Below, piece after piece: positions 10,988 through 18,553 of a stretch of 20,182 nt of DNA. The stretch is from a virus. Every line of letters starts with the position of its first letter. Position 1 is the first letter of the stretch. The translations under genes were made by a program, and so were the position numbers. The stretch covers positions 1 to 20,182 of IMG/VR virus record IMGVR_UViG_3300032246_001034; one strand, given 5' to 3'. The notes below the pieces were generated by a model. That model was not told the origin of the DNA, ran no database searches, and saw only the letters and a program-made list of their open reading frames with translations.

Positions 10988-11464
10988 TCAAGATTCAAAC
11001 AATGCTCTTTCATCATTTCTTCGGTTTTGCAAACCTTTAAGAATCTTGCCACCAGCCATGATGTATTTTAAGAATTCCATTGATGCCCCTTTAAAATCTT
11101 CTCGATTAACCTTTTGACGCAAGGTTGATCTTTGTAATGTCCCCAGACCAACATTAAAGCTAAAAGACACCAAAGCATCGAACTGACCTTGTGTGAGTTG
11201 AACAGGACAGTATTGCTCAACACCTCTTTCAAACCTAGCCAAATCTGTTCTAAGAATATCATCGACTTCTTCCATGCTAAATGTTCTATTATCTTCTGAT
11301 CTTAATGGCACAAGCATTCTATCATCCATTTTTAGTTTTGCCTGTTCTGGATAAAGCACATGACCAACACCAATTGTCCAAAGATTAGCTGGACATCGAT
11401 AGGCTTTTTGTCTTACACCTTCATGGTGTTTAATCATGTTTATTGCTTTAGAAGATACTTTCAT
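10988..11464 (-). CDS. endolysin, GH24 lysozyme
   Basis: A 158-aa phage-type lysozyme that cuts the MurNAc-GlcNAc bond of peptidoglycan. The triad region is visible: E15 in HHEGVRQKAYR, C24 in YRCPANLW, T30 in WTIGVGH. The Glu-Cys-Thr spacing (9 and 6 residues) equals T4 lysozyme's Glu-Asp-Thr, with Cys replacing Asp as in P1 Lyz. Downstream, LTQGQFDALVSFSFNVGLG and LQNRRNDERALF are standard family blocks. The N-terminus has no signal or SAR anchor, so export must come from the holin directly upstream, with which it overlaps by ATGA. The stop codon lies in the pseudoknot-like junction. Confidence 0.93.
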   Translation of the reverse strand: MKVSSKAINMIKHHEGVRQKAYRCPANLWTIGVGHVLYPEQAKLKMDDRMLVPLRSEDNRTFSMEEVDDILRTDLARFERGVEQYCPVQLTQGQFDALVSFSFNVGLGTLQRSTLRQKVNREDFKGASMEFLKYIMAGGKILKGLQNRRNDERALFES

Positions 11465-11943
11465 TTTTTAAATGCCTGTGTTCCAAACCAGAATGATACA
11501 ACTGATGCCCAAATAGTCTGAGTATCATTATCCCAAAGAATGTTCATGGCATCTGTAAATTCGACACCAGTTTTAATGGCATAGTAAAAGCCAAAAGCAT
11601 CTACAAATACCAACAAAAAGAACAAACCATAAGTAATGGTTGGTCTTACCATAGCTCTCATATTAATAACCCATTGGCTTGCACCTTTGCTGATCTCAAT
11701 ATCATGCTGGTATAGGGCAACTCTTTCCTGTGTCTGGGATTCAATCTGGATTTGCTGGGTCTTGATGTCCTCAACATGGGCTTGGGCAATATAACCCCTT
11801 TCAGCCATTGCCAGTTCCCTTTCGGTCTGCATTTTAGCCATTTCTAGCTCATGGCTTTTATCAGACTTATCTTGAAAATAGCCAAGAAGTGTAGGTAATC
11901 CACCAGATAAAAAAGATATAACTGTAGTAAGTAAAGTAAACAT
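11461..11943 (-). CDS. holin, GTA-type three-TM family
   Basis: A 160-aa protein resembling the GTA_holin_3TM family. A hydrophobic N-terminus with Gly-Gly (MFTLLTTVISFLSGGLPTLL) is followed by a long charged coiled segment (25-85), then a membrane helix around residues 103-122 (RPTITYGLFFLLVF) and a second around 143-156 (IWASVVSFWFG). The RPTITY start and the FWFG end are typical of the family. It is expected to open the inner membrane for the lysozyme. An in-frame ATG at 12006 is rejected because that stretch encodes a 29-aa peptide in another frame, and the ATG at 11943 forms a TAATG join with it. The coiled middle is long for a holin, so a structural role is the alternative. Confidence 0.75.
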   Translation of the reverse strand: MFTLLTTVISFLSGGLPTLLGYFQDKSDKSHELEMAKMQTERELAMAERGYIAQAHVEDIKTQQIQIESQTQERVALYQHDIEISKGASQWVINMRAMVRPTITYGLFFLLVFVDAFGFYYAIKTGVEFTDAMNILWDNDTQTIWASVVSFWFGTQAFKK

Positions 11944-12032
11944 TATGACCCCCAATAAACATACATTCCAAAGGCAATCCAAGCAGTAGCTACTACCCAG
12001 CCCCACATCATTAAATTAAAATCATCATTCAT
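11943..12032 (-). CDS. 29-aa membrane peptide in the lysis cassette
   Basis: Read directly: ATG at 12032 overlaps the previous stop as ATGA, and TAA at 11943 overlaps the holin start as TAATG. The peptide (MNDDFNLMMWGWVVATAWIA, then FGMYVYWGS) has an acidic N-terminus and one Trp-rich membrane helix. Its place between the tail-anchored protein and the holin suggests an accessory lysis role such as an antiholin or pinholin-like peptide, but nothing in the sequence proves it. Seamless joins on both sides support translation. Confidence 0.7.
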   Translation of the reverse strand: MNDDFNLMMWGWVVATAWIAFGMYVYWGS

Positions 12033-12484
12033 ATAACACCCAATATAAATTTGAGCCATAAAGTAACTATTAATGCCGCTATAAAGCACCACATCTGCAC
12101 TCTACGAACTTCTTTCAAATCATGCTGGTATTCTTCATTGTTTTTTCTTTCAAGATTTTCAATGTCCAGCTTAATCTTTAAGACTGCTTCCCATTCTTTA
12201 GCCCCATGAGCCTTAACAAATTTAATCTTTAAATCAGCTTCTTCATCACTTATTTGTTTTTTATGCTTCCATGCTTCTAATGCTTTAATTAAAGCTCTTT
12301 CTTTTCTTAGTTCGGCTTCTCGATTTGCTCTTAATCTGTCTTGTGCTTTTTGCTTTGCGACATCAGTAGCATCTTTTTGAATGCCCTCTATGCTTTTAGA
12401 TAAACCTTTGCTGGCTTCTCTAGCTGAATCAAGGCTTGAAGAAAAGGCTTTGACCCCTTCGGAAAATCCAAATTGATCTGGCAT
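12029..12484 (-). CDS. tail-anchored coiled-coil protein, 151 aa
   Basis: A 151-aa protein with a mostly helical, highly charged body (residues 10-120, rich in Lys, Glu and Arg, coiled-coil-like) and one C-terminal membrane helix (VQMWCFIAALIVTLWLKFIL, 129-148), leaving almost no tail. This is a C-terminal anchor with the coil in the cytoplasm, or exposed if inserted late. Its site within the lysis genes suggests control of holin timing or a scaffold. An i-spanin is unlikely because that has an N-terminal anchor. Similar proteins occur near lysis genes of other phages without known function. It starts six bases after the preceding stop. Confidence 0.75.
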   Translation of the reverse strand: MPDQFGFSEGVKAFSSSLDSAREASKGLSKSIEGIQKDATDVAKQKAQDRLRANREAELRKERALIKALEAWKHKKQISDEEADLKIKFVKAHGAKEWEAVLKIKLDIENLERKNNEEYQHDLKEVRRVQMWCFIAALIVTLWLKFILGVI

Positions 12485-12490
12485 GAATCA

Positions 12491-12658
12491 TTAATGGAGC
12501 TTTAATGCTACTGAAAGTAGGATTGCAATAATAAATCCAGCAGAAGCTATTAGGATTTGTTCTAGTCTTTTGAGCCTAGCATTTATGCCCAAATATCTTT
12601 CGGCACATACTTTTTCATGGGCTGATAGAGCCGCTTCATTTTTATCAACAGTTGGCAT
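12491..12658 (-). CDS. XhlA-like small membrane protein, 55 aa
   Basis: Read directly: ATG at 12658, TAA at 12491-12493. Residues 1-33 are polar and helical, with HEKVCAERYLGINARLKRLE forming an amphipathic helix, followed by one membrane helix (ILIASAGFIIAILLSVALKL). The VCAERYxxINARLKRLExIL pattern and C-terminal single TM match the XhlA/haemolysin-like phage family, accessory lysis or tail-adjacent proteins. It opens the lysis cassette. Six bases separate it from the tail-anchored protein gene. No clear ribosome-binding site precedes the ATG. Confidence 0.75.
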   Translation of the reverse strand: MPTVDKNEAALSAHEKVCAERYLGINARLKRLEQILIASAGFIIAILLSVALKLH

Positions 12659-12691
12659 AATATAAAACTCATAAATTTAGGTTAATCAGTC

Positions 12692-13129
12692 TTATATTAT
12701 CTGTAGAGATTTTATCACTTCTTCTGGCTTGACAAAAGCATCAGGGTTATATTCTGTCAAATCCCACCAAAGAAATTGATTTTGTGCCAGATTATCTCTG
12801 CTTTTTAATAGATTAATATTTTCTGGATGCCCAAAGATTAATGGATCAGATACAGACCATAGAACAATGCCTTGTTTGCCACATTCCCATGCAAGATGCT
12901 GAAAGAAGCTATCACAACCAATCCATGTTCGACATTGTGCTATTAGCTGTCGCAATTCTGAAATAGGCAAATTTTTCCTAAAGTCTGGCACTAATTGTTC
13001 TTCTCCTTCAATACCAATTTGAACAATAGGCTTATCTATTAATTCAATTAGCTCTTTCCAATAAGGATAGTTTTTAGGATTTTGTTTGCCATTTACTAAT
13101 GCTTTGGCATAAGGAGAAATAATAATCAT
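12692..13129 (-). CDS. GT9-like glycosyltransferase, C-terminal half
   Basis: A 145-aa protein with the donor-binding half of a heptosyltransferase (GT9) fold: MIIISPYAKA opening, then TWIGCDSFFQHLAWECGKQG (68-87) and VLWSVSDPLIFGHPENINLL, the G-C/V-D-S-F-x-Q-H-x-x and F-G motifs used to bind the ADP-sugar. A complete GT9 enzyme needs an N-terminal Rossmann half as well; that half appears to be fused to the end of the preceding gene. It overlaps that gene by ATGA. It probably acts with it in adding a sugar to a surface glycan or lipopolysaccharide-like acceptor (inference). Confidence 0.72.
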   Translation of the reverse strand: MIIISPYAKALVNGKQNPKNYPYWKELIELIDKPIVQIGIEGEEQLVPDFRKNLPISELRQLIAQCRTWIGCDSFFQHLAWECGKQGIVLWSVSDPLIFGHPENINLLKSRDNLAQNQFLWWDLTEYNPDAFVKPEEVIKSLQII

Positions 13130-14097
13130 AGGTATAGCTTTTTAAATGCATCTGCCAAAGAACCTTTCCAATTCCATTGACACATTTTTTTATAAATATT
13201 CCATTGGTCAAGATCACCAAATAAGGCTTTAGCTTCAGCAATTGATCTGCAAGGAATTATCTCAGGATAGCATCCAAAGACCATTGGATTTGGGATAGAA
13301 CCCAAGATACTATTGAAAATGATATGATCGCCCAGCCCACAATTAAGTACGACAATAGTCCTATCAGAATGACCGACAATATTCCTAAAAATTTGTTCAT
13401 CATGTTCATACATCTCCCTTTTGGTTTCGCTTCTAATGCCACCTTCTGGGTTCTTCATGTGCCATGTAATTGCATGAGGAACTGTTAAAATTTTATATCC
13501 TTTTTGATATAACCCATAAGTAAATAATGTTTCTTCCCTATGTGCCACTCGCGATAATCCAAGATTGTAGTCATGCACTCCAGCACGATATAGAAATGAA
13601 CAATGTAAATGCTCTACTTCTTTTGTTTTCTTTATATCATTCCATTGAATATTCGGTTCTGTATCAATATCTGCTATTTTGCCAGTAGATTTGCTAGTAT
13701 CAAATAAGTTAGGTGGAGTAAGAATAGAGCCACCAACAGCCCCTATATCTTCTATAGATGTGTAGGCTAATAGATTGCCAAGCACATTAGGCTCTGGTAT
13801 TGCATCATCATCGCATCGCCAAACCCAATCAAAGCCCATTGTGTTAGCTCTCTGATGGATATGGTGTTGCCCCTTTTTTTCTGCAAACTGCCATTCCCAA
13901 GCTATTTTTTTTATATCTAGCATTTGAAAGAAATATTGATAAATCATTTCCTTTCGCATATCTTGGGGTTCATCATTATCATCAAATATCATCACCTTAT
14001 CTGGTGGTGTAGTCTGATTAATAATGGCATTTAAAACCAATGGCAAAGTTGTAAAGTATCTACCCCTAGTTGCTACAGAGCATAAAACTTTAGGCAT
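13126..14097 (-). CDS. GT2-family glycosyltransferase fused to GT9 N-terminal half
   Basis: A 323-aa protein. Residues 1-230 form a GT2 (GT-A) domain: V-A-T-R-G-R near the start, F-D-D-N-D (38-42), C-D-D-D (95-98) as the metal-binding acidic set, H-R-E-E-T (187-191) and PHAITWHMKNPEGG. From residue 246, DRTIVVLNCGLGDHIIFNSI is the N-terminal glycine-rich strand of a GT9/heptosyltransferase Rossmann domain; its other half is in the next gene. It overlaps the methyltransferase gene by 8 bases. It likely transfers a sugar onto a glycan near the virion surface or host envelope. Confidence 0.8.
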   Translation of the reverse strand: MPKVLCSVATRGRYFTTLPLVLNAIINQTTPPDKVMIFDDNDEPQDMRKEMIYQYFFQMLDIKKIAWEWQFAEKKGQHHIHQRANTMGFDWVWRCDDDAIPEPNVLGNLLAYTSIEDIGAVGGSILTPPNLFDTSKSTGKIADIDTEPNIQWNDIKKTKEVEHLHCSFLYRAGVHDYNLGLSRVAHREETLFTYGLYQKGYKILTVPHAITWHMKNPEGGIRSETKREMYEHDEQIFRNIVGHSDRTIVVLNCGLGDHIIFNSILGSIPNPMVFGCYPEIIPCRSIAEAKALFGDLDQWNIYKKMCQWNWKGSLADAFKKLYL

Positions 14098-14662
14098 TAT
14101 CCCACCTACAAAGCATTAAACTAAATTTATCATCTGGGCTAATATAAGATGTTACATAACCATCTTGATTAATAAATTCATATTTAAAATCAGGCAAATC
14201 TTTTTCTGTAAGACCATGTAGTTTATGATGCTCACCCCAAAAGCCTACTGGCTCATTATAGGGAACTGAAATTAGCAATCGCTTACAATGCTTTTTAAGT
14301 TTTTCAACAATCTCTAAACCATTGTCTAAATGCTCTATTACTTCAAAAGCAATAATAGTGTCATGTTGCTGAAGTTTTAATTTGTTGATGTCTGCATGAA
14401 CATACAAAGTATTGTTTCGCCAACCTTGCATAGAAGCATACTTGATAATTTTTTCATCATAATCAACACCTACATAGTAAATGTCATTTGGTAAGAACTG
14501 TATTCCATAGCCACTAGAGCAACCAACCTCTAAAATGTTTTTACCTAAAATGTGTTCATTAGCCCAGATATAGCGACTTGCTTCTCTGGGATAAACAGGA
14601 TCACCCTTTAGGAATACTGCTCTTTCAAAGTTGTTTTCTAATTCTTGTCTTATGTTATTCAT
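14090..14662 (-). CDS. class I SAM-dependent methyltransferase
   Basis: A 190-aa methyltransferase with motif I N-I-L-E-V-G-C-S-S-G-Y-G (42-53), the D67 acidic end of strand 2 (VGVDYDE) and F-E-V-I-E-H-L (106-112), the UbiG/Methyltransf_11-type signature. The tail carries H-K-L-H-G-L-T, common in sugar- or small-molecule methylases. Standing beside glycosyltransferases, it may methylate a sugar residue or the acceptor. An in-frame TTG upstream is rejected in favour of the ATG at 14662, which has AGGA six bases before it. The gene follows the fibre gene and overlaps the GT2 gene. Confidence 0.85.
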   Translation of the reverse strand: MNNIRQELENNFERAVFLKGDPVYPREASRYIWANEHILGKNILEVGCSSGYGIQFLPNDIYYVGVDYDEKIIKYASMQGWRNNTLYVHADINKLKLQQHDTIIAFEVIEHLDNGLEIVEKLKKHCKRLLISVPYNEPVGFWGEHHKLHGLTEKDLPDFKYEFINQDGYVTSYISPDDKFSLMLCRWDNA

Positions 14663-14672
14663 TTTTATCCTA

Positions 14673-17600
14673 TTAAACAATTACCCATGCACTTCCTGTA
14701 TCTACTGATACTGTAACACCAGTATTAATGGTTATTGGTCCGGCAGATAATCCATTAGTTCCAGCCGCAATAGTTTGGTTAGATGAAATGGTAGTGCTAT
14801 TGTAATAAATACCAGTTCCATACATTTGACTTGTGCCAGTTGCACCACTAAAACCTGACCAGCCAGATATGCCACTACCAGAATAACCACTATAACCACT
14901 TATACCAGAAGCACCATTTGTACCATTTGTACCATTAGTACCAGAGTATCCACTAAAACCACTTGTGCCTGTTGCTCCACTATATCCTGAATAACCACTA
15001 AATCCTGAAATTCCTGATTGACCAGCAATATCAAAAGTCCAAGATGCAAAAGTTCCTGAACCACCAACCAAATCTACATTGACTGTAAGAGTTGTAGTTG
15101 TATAAGCAGTAATCTGACCTTCCATAAAGTTAGTAGTATTGTTAATGCGAACTCTCATGCCTACTACATAAGCATTAGTGCCTTGTGATTGATTTACTGT
15201 AAAGGCTTTAGAACCAGTACCAATTAAAAAAGAAGTAGTAGAAGTTAAATTAGCATAACCTAATCCAGAATATCCAGAATAACCAGAAATTCCACTAAAA
15301 CCACTTGTGCCTACAGCACCAGAATATCCTGAAATACCAGATGCACCATTAGCACCACTATATCCACTAAACCCTGATGTGCCTACTGCACCAGAATAAC
15401 CTGAGAATCCACTTATGCCTTGTGAGCCATTTGTGCCACTAATACCAGAAAATCCTGATAATCCTGATGCTCCAGTTGCACCACTAAACCCAGAATAGCC
15501 TGAAATTCCTGATGCTCCATTAGTTCCATTAGTGCCACTATAACCACTAAAGCCTGATGTGCCTTGTGCTCCAGAGTAACCAGAAAAACCACTTGTGCCA
15601 ATTGCACCACTATAGCCAGAGTAACCACTAACTCCTGATCCTGAATAACCAGAATAGCCTGATACACCACTTCCACTATAACCACTTATTCCAGACCAGC
15701 CACTAATGCCAGAGAATCCACTATAGCCAGAAATTCCACTATACCCTGATTGGGTATACATCACTTGTGTTGCAGTAAGAATGACTGATGGAGTTCTAGG
15801 ATAAGAGCTAGTTGCCGCTATTGTTTCAATAGTTACATTTGTGTTTGCGGTCTGCCAATAAAGTTGGAATACATCATTAGCCGCAACATTAAGCACATAA
15901 TTTACAGTCAATACTTCAGAAGAAAATGATGAACCTTGTTTATCTGGCACATCATAATGAGTATTACTATCTGCCAAATCAGAACCATTCTTACGCAACC
16001 AAACTTGTGTATTGCCTAATGCGGTGCTTCTATTTGTAAATTGAATTGAGTAAGTAATGCTAAATGTTCCAGCAACATTAAATCGCCATTGATTAGCAGA
16101 AATTAATACAACATTATTGCTTCCATCTGTTGTATTTAAATTAATTGCAGTTGGAGTATTTGCAGTTGCAGTTTGATTTGTGGTGTCATAGAAAGAACCA
16201 TAAGCACCTACAGTTCCACCTAGACCAGCCACTCCTGAATAACCACTATAGCCACTATAACCAGATTGACCTACTGCACCAGAGTAGCCTGAGTAACCAC
16301 TAATACCAGAACCAGAATAACCAGAATAACCAGATACTCCACTTCCTGAATATCCACTTATGCCACTATAGCCACTAAAGCCTGATTGACCATTTGTGCC
16401 TGAGATTCCTGAGAACCCACTAAATCCTGAGATTCCACTTGCACCAGAATATCCACTTACACCAGAACCAGAATAACCTGAATAGCCACTAATTCCAGAG
16501 TATCCTGAGAAACCACTTACCCCTGATCCTGAATAGCCTGAGAAGCCACTAAAACCACTTACACCACTTCCAGAGTAGCCAGATATACCTGAGTAGCCAC
16601 TATATCCAGATTCGCCACTAAAGCCTGAAAAACCACTTTGCCCTGAATAACCAGATTCACCAGACCATCCTGATATGCCACTATCTCCAGAAAAACCTGA
16701 GATACCTGAATCGCCACTATAGCCTGAAATACCTGAATCACCAGAGTATCCAGAAATTCCTGAAAAGCCACTATATCCTGATATACCAGAATCACCAGAC
16801 CAACCAGAAATACCACTATCACCAGAATACCCAGAAAATCCACTTATGCCAGAATCTCCACTAAACCCTGAAATACCTGAATCACCTGAAAATCCTGAGA
16901 AACCACTAATACCACTATCACCAGAATAACCACTAAAACCTGATTGACCTTGTGGAACAAATAAAGCCCAGTCTGCGTTTGTGGTTGGTGGATTATCAAA
17001 AGGTATTATAGATGCTAGTGCAATCCAAGTTTGATTCGCATAAGCAACTATTGAATTTTGAATATAAGAAACTTCAATTACCCAACTACCTTGCCAATAT
17101 AAACCTATACCTGAATAACCAGAATAACCACTATCACCTGACCAACCAGATATTCCTGAATCACCTGAGTAACCAGAATAGCCTGAAATTCCACTATCGC
17201 CTGACCATCCAGAAATTCCACTATCGCCACTAAATCCAGAGTAACCACTTATTCCTGAATCGCCTGAGTAACCTGAAATGCCAGAATCTCCAGAGAATCC
17301 TGAATAGCCACTATCGCCTGAGTAACCAGAAAAACCACTTATACCTGAATCACCAGAATATCCAGAGAAACCAGAAATACCACTTTGACCAGCCGGACCA
17401 ACTATCTGCCCAACATCAGTCCAAGTAAGTCCTGTCCATACATATAGATCGCCATTAGATGAAACAATATAAGCATCATTTAAATTGCCAGTTAAAGGCA
17501 AATCTAAAGGTGTTGGTACTGTACCAATAATATTAATTGATGTACCTTGCTGACCACTATATCCAGAAAAGCCACTATAGCCACTTATGCCAGAATCGCC

Positions 17601-17978
17601 TGAATAACCAGATTGTCCATCTTGACCAGAATACCCAGAATATCCACTTTCGCCTAATGATTCTCCTGAGTAGCCACTAAAGCCACTAAAACCACTTATG
17701 CCACTTCCAGAATAACCAGATATACCAGACTGTCCATTTTGACCTGAAAAGCCACTATAGCCACTATAGCCAGAATAACCAGAACCACCAATAACACCAT
17801 CTTGCCCTGAAAAACCACTATATCCTGATTGACCAGATGCTCCAGAGTAGCCTGAGTATCCAGATACACCTTGTGATCCTTGAACACCCTTATCAACAGT
17901 AAGAGTAATTTGATTGCCTACAGCTACATCAACATTGACTGTATCGCCATTAGCATTGGTAACTATTAATTCTGCCAT
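14673..17978 (-). CDS. giant Gly-X-Ser repeat tail fibre
   Basis: A 1101-aa virion fibre or adhesin. Most of residues 38-1047 are triplets Gly-(Tyr/Phe/Ile/Trp or Asp/Val/Ala)-Ser, interrupted by globular inserts at about 143-197 (NDAYIVSSNGDLYVW, a beta module), 291-342 (Y-W-Q-G-S-W, NSIVAYANQTWIAL, resembling a CBM5/12-type sugar-binding module), 588-738 (a C1q/TNF-like beta jelly roll) and 903-985 (beta-rich). It ends in a 50-residue C-terminal beta module. The N-terminus (MAELIVTNANGDTVNVDV) likely binds the tail. Few prolines occur, so a classic collagen helix is doubtful; a polyglycine-II-like bundle is possible. Good AAGGAA ribosome-binding site. The sugar-binding-like inserts suggest receptor recognition. 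Confidence 0.88.
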   Translation of the reverse strand: MAELIVTNANGDTVNVDVAVGNQITLTVDKGVQGSQGVSGYSGYSGASGQSGYSGFSGQDGVIGGSGYSGYSGYSGFSGQNGQSGISGYSGSGISGFSGFSGYSGESLGESGYSGYSGQDGQSGYSGDSGISGYSGFSGYSGQQGTSINIIGTVPTPLDLPLTGNLNDAYIVSSNGDLYVWTGLTWTDVGQIVGPAGQSGISGFSGYSGDSGISGFSGYSGDSGYSGFSGDSGISGYSGDSGISGYSGFSGDSGISGWSGDSGISGYSGYSGDSGISGWSGDSGYSGYSGIGLYWQGSWVIEVSYIQNSIVAYANQTWIALASIIPFDNPPTTNADWALFVPQGQSGFSGYSGDSGISGFSGFSGDSGISGFSGDSGISGFSGYSGDSGISGWSGDSGISGYSGFSGISGYSGDSGISGYSGDSGISGFSGDSGISGWSGESGYSGQSGFSGFSGESGYSGYSGISGYSGSGVSGFSGFSGYSGSGVSGFSGYSGISGYSGYSGSGVSGYSGASGISGFSGFSGISGTNGQSGFSGYSGISGYSGSGVSGYSGYSGSGISGYSGYSGAVGQSGYSGYSGYSGVAGLGGTVGAYGSFYDTTNQTATANTPTAINLNTTDGSNNVVLISANQWRFNVAGTFSITYSIQFTNRSTALGNTQVWLRKNGSDLADSNTHYDVPDKQGSSFSSEVLTVNYVLNVAANDVFQLYWQTANTNVTIETIAATSSYPRTPSVILTATQVMYTQSGYSGISGYSGFSGISGWSGISGYSGSGVSGYSGYSGSGVSGYSGYSGAIGTSGFSGYSGAQGTSGFSGYSGTNGTNGASGISGYSGFSGATGASGLSGFSGISGTNGSQGISGFSGYSGAVGTSGFSGYSGANGASGISGYSGAVGTSGFSGISGYSGYSGLGYANLTSTTSFLIGTGSKAFTVNQSQGTNAYVVGMRVRINNTTNFMEGQITAYTTTTLTVNVDLVGGSGTFASWTFDIAGQSGISGFSGYSGYSGATGTSGFSGYSGTNGTNGTNGASGISGYSGYSGSGISGWSGFSGATGTSQMYGTGIYYNSTTISSNQTIAAGTNGLSAGPITINTGVTVSVDTGSAWVIV
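14840..17900 (-). repeat. degenerate 9-bp tandem repeat encoding Gly-X-Ser
   Basis: About 3 kb of imperfect 9-bp units. The minus strand reads GGN-(TAT/TTT/ATA/GAT)-(TCN or AGY). Serine is written with both the TCN and AGY families (for example AGTGGTTATAGTGG beside GGTTATTCTGG), so protein repeats are tight while the DNA is scrambled. Non-repeat inserts break it at about 17390-17550, 16955-17107, 15765-16215 and 15025-15270. Confidence 0.85.
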
Positions 17979-17987
17979 GACGATTCC

Positions 17988-18473
17988 TTAATTGTTTACG
18001 ATTGCATCAGAACGCACTAAAAATAACAAGAAAATAATCAAGTCATTGGCTGGTGTTGTTCCATTTGCTGGAAAACTAATTTTAATGCGACCAGAATAGC
18101 CAACACCATTTACATTAGCAATATCTAAACCTACTTGACCTTCTACCAAATCCCAAGCTGTATCATCAATTACAAGAGTAAATGAACCACCAGCACCAGT
18201 TTCATTTGTAATGGTTAGATCAATAGGATCAGGTGTTGGAGTGTAATCGCTAATATCAAAAGTTAAACCATAGCGACTGTCCCTTACATTAGTAAGGGTT
18301 CTACGAATAATTTGAGCATCTATTGTGGCATCAGATAAATCTAATGGTGTGCCATCATCAGCATTTAAAGCTAGATTCCAATAGGTTTTTTGTTGCCAGA
18401 CTAATTCGCCAGCAATAATTTGATTGTCAAATCCTGATACCTGAGTTAAGGTATTTTTATTAAAGACTGCCAT
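17988..18473 (-). CDS. virion-associated beta-rich protein, 161 aa
   Basis: A 161-aa protein, beta-rich throughout. The block VWQQKTYWNLALNADDGTPL, then DLSDATIDAQIIRRTLTNVR, then YSGRIKISFPANGTTPANDLIIF resembles a phage baseplate or tail-fibre-adjacent protein (BppU-like N-terminal modules share the LDLSDATIxAQ style). It lies immediately upstream of the giant fibre gene. A strong GGAGAG ribosome-binding site precedes the ATG. It is separated from the upstream gene by a promoter-like and hairpin-bearing leader. Its role in attaching or chaperoning the fibre is inferred from position. Confidence 0.75.
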   Translation of the reverse strand: MAVFNKNTLTQVSGFDNQIIAGELVWQQKTYWNLALNADDGTPLDLSDATIDAQIIRRTLTNVRDSRYGLTFDISDYTPTPDPIDLTITNETGAGGSFTLVIDDTAWDLVEGQVGLDIANVNGVGYSGRIKISFPANGTTPANDLIIFLLFLVRSDAIVNN

Positions 18474-18494
18474 GATCTCTCCATTACTCGGTTA

Positions 18495-18521
18495 ATAGGG
18501 CATGGAACTCCACGCACCTAT
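18495..18521 (-). repeat. intercistronic hairpin in 5' leader
   Basis: ATAGG (18495-18499) pairs with CCTAT (18517-18521), and GCATGGA (18500-18506) with TCCACGC (18509-18515, one G-U pair in the RNA), leaving A18516 bulged and a very short loop. The resulting long stem sits 22-48 bases before the start of the 161-aa gene. No T-run follows it, so it is not a terminator; a leader structure is more likely. Confidence 0.6.
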
Positions 18522-18544
18522 GGATCGTATTTTGTCTTTTTTAA

Positions 18545-18553
18545 ATTATATCA
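18545..18553 (-). promoter_or_regulatory. extended -10 promoter candidate
   Basis: The minus strand reads TGATATAAT, an exact extended -10 (TGnTATAAT), whose TGA is also the stop codon of the 66-aa gene. No good -35 lies 16-18 bases upstream (AAGTAA). A start near 18538 would give a leader of about 65 bases holding the 18495-18521 hairpin and the GGAGAG ribosome-binding site, feeding the fibre genes. Confidence 0.4.

Noticed and set aside
10910-10996. Programmed frameshift at the end of the SSB-like gene driven by the pseudoknot
   Set aside because: There is no proper slippery heptamer at ACCCTTTTAA, and either shifted frame stops within about seven codons.
10933-10996. Known small ribozyme or preQ1-type riboswitch
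   Set aside because: The conserved cores of hammerhead, twister and pistol ribozymes, and the preQ1 pattern, are not visible by eye. A covariance search would be decisive.
11944-12006. Upstream extension of the holin to an ATG at 12006
   Set aside because: This stretch encodes the 29-aa membrane peptide in another frame, and the holin start at 11943 forms a TAATG join with it.
15413-17896. Alternate-frame stop-free runs within the fibre gene (Val/Leu/Ile/Gln-rich)
   Set aside because: They are produced by the 9-bp repeat being open in another frame; they have no start signal and no family resemblance.
14840-17900. Fibre repeat as a CRISPR-like array
   Set aside because: Units are 9 bp, contiguous, in frame and coding, with no unique spacers.
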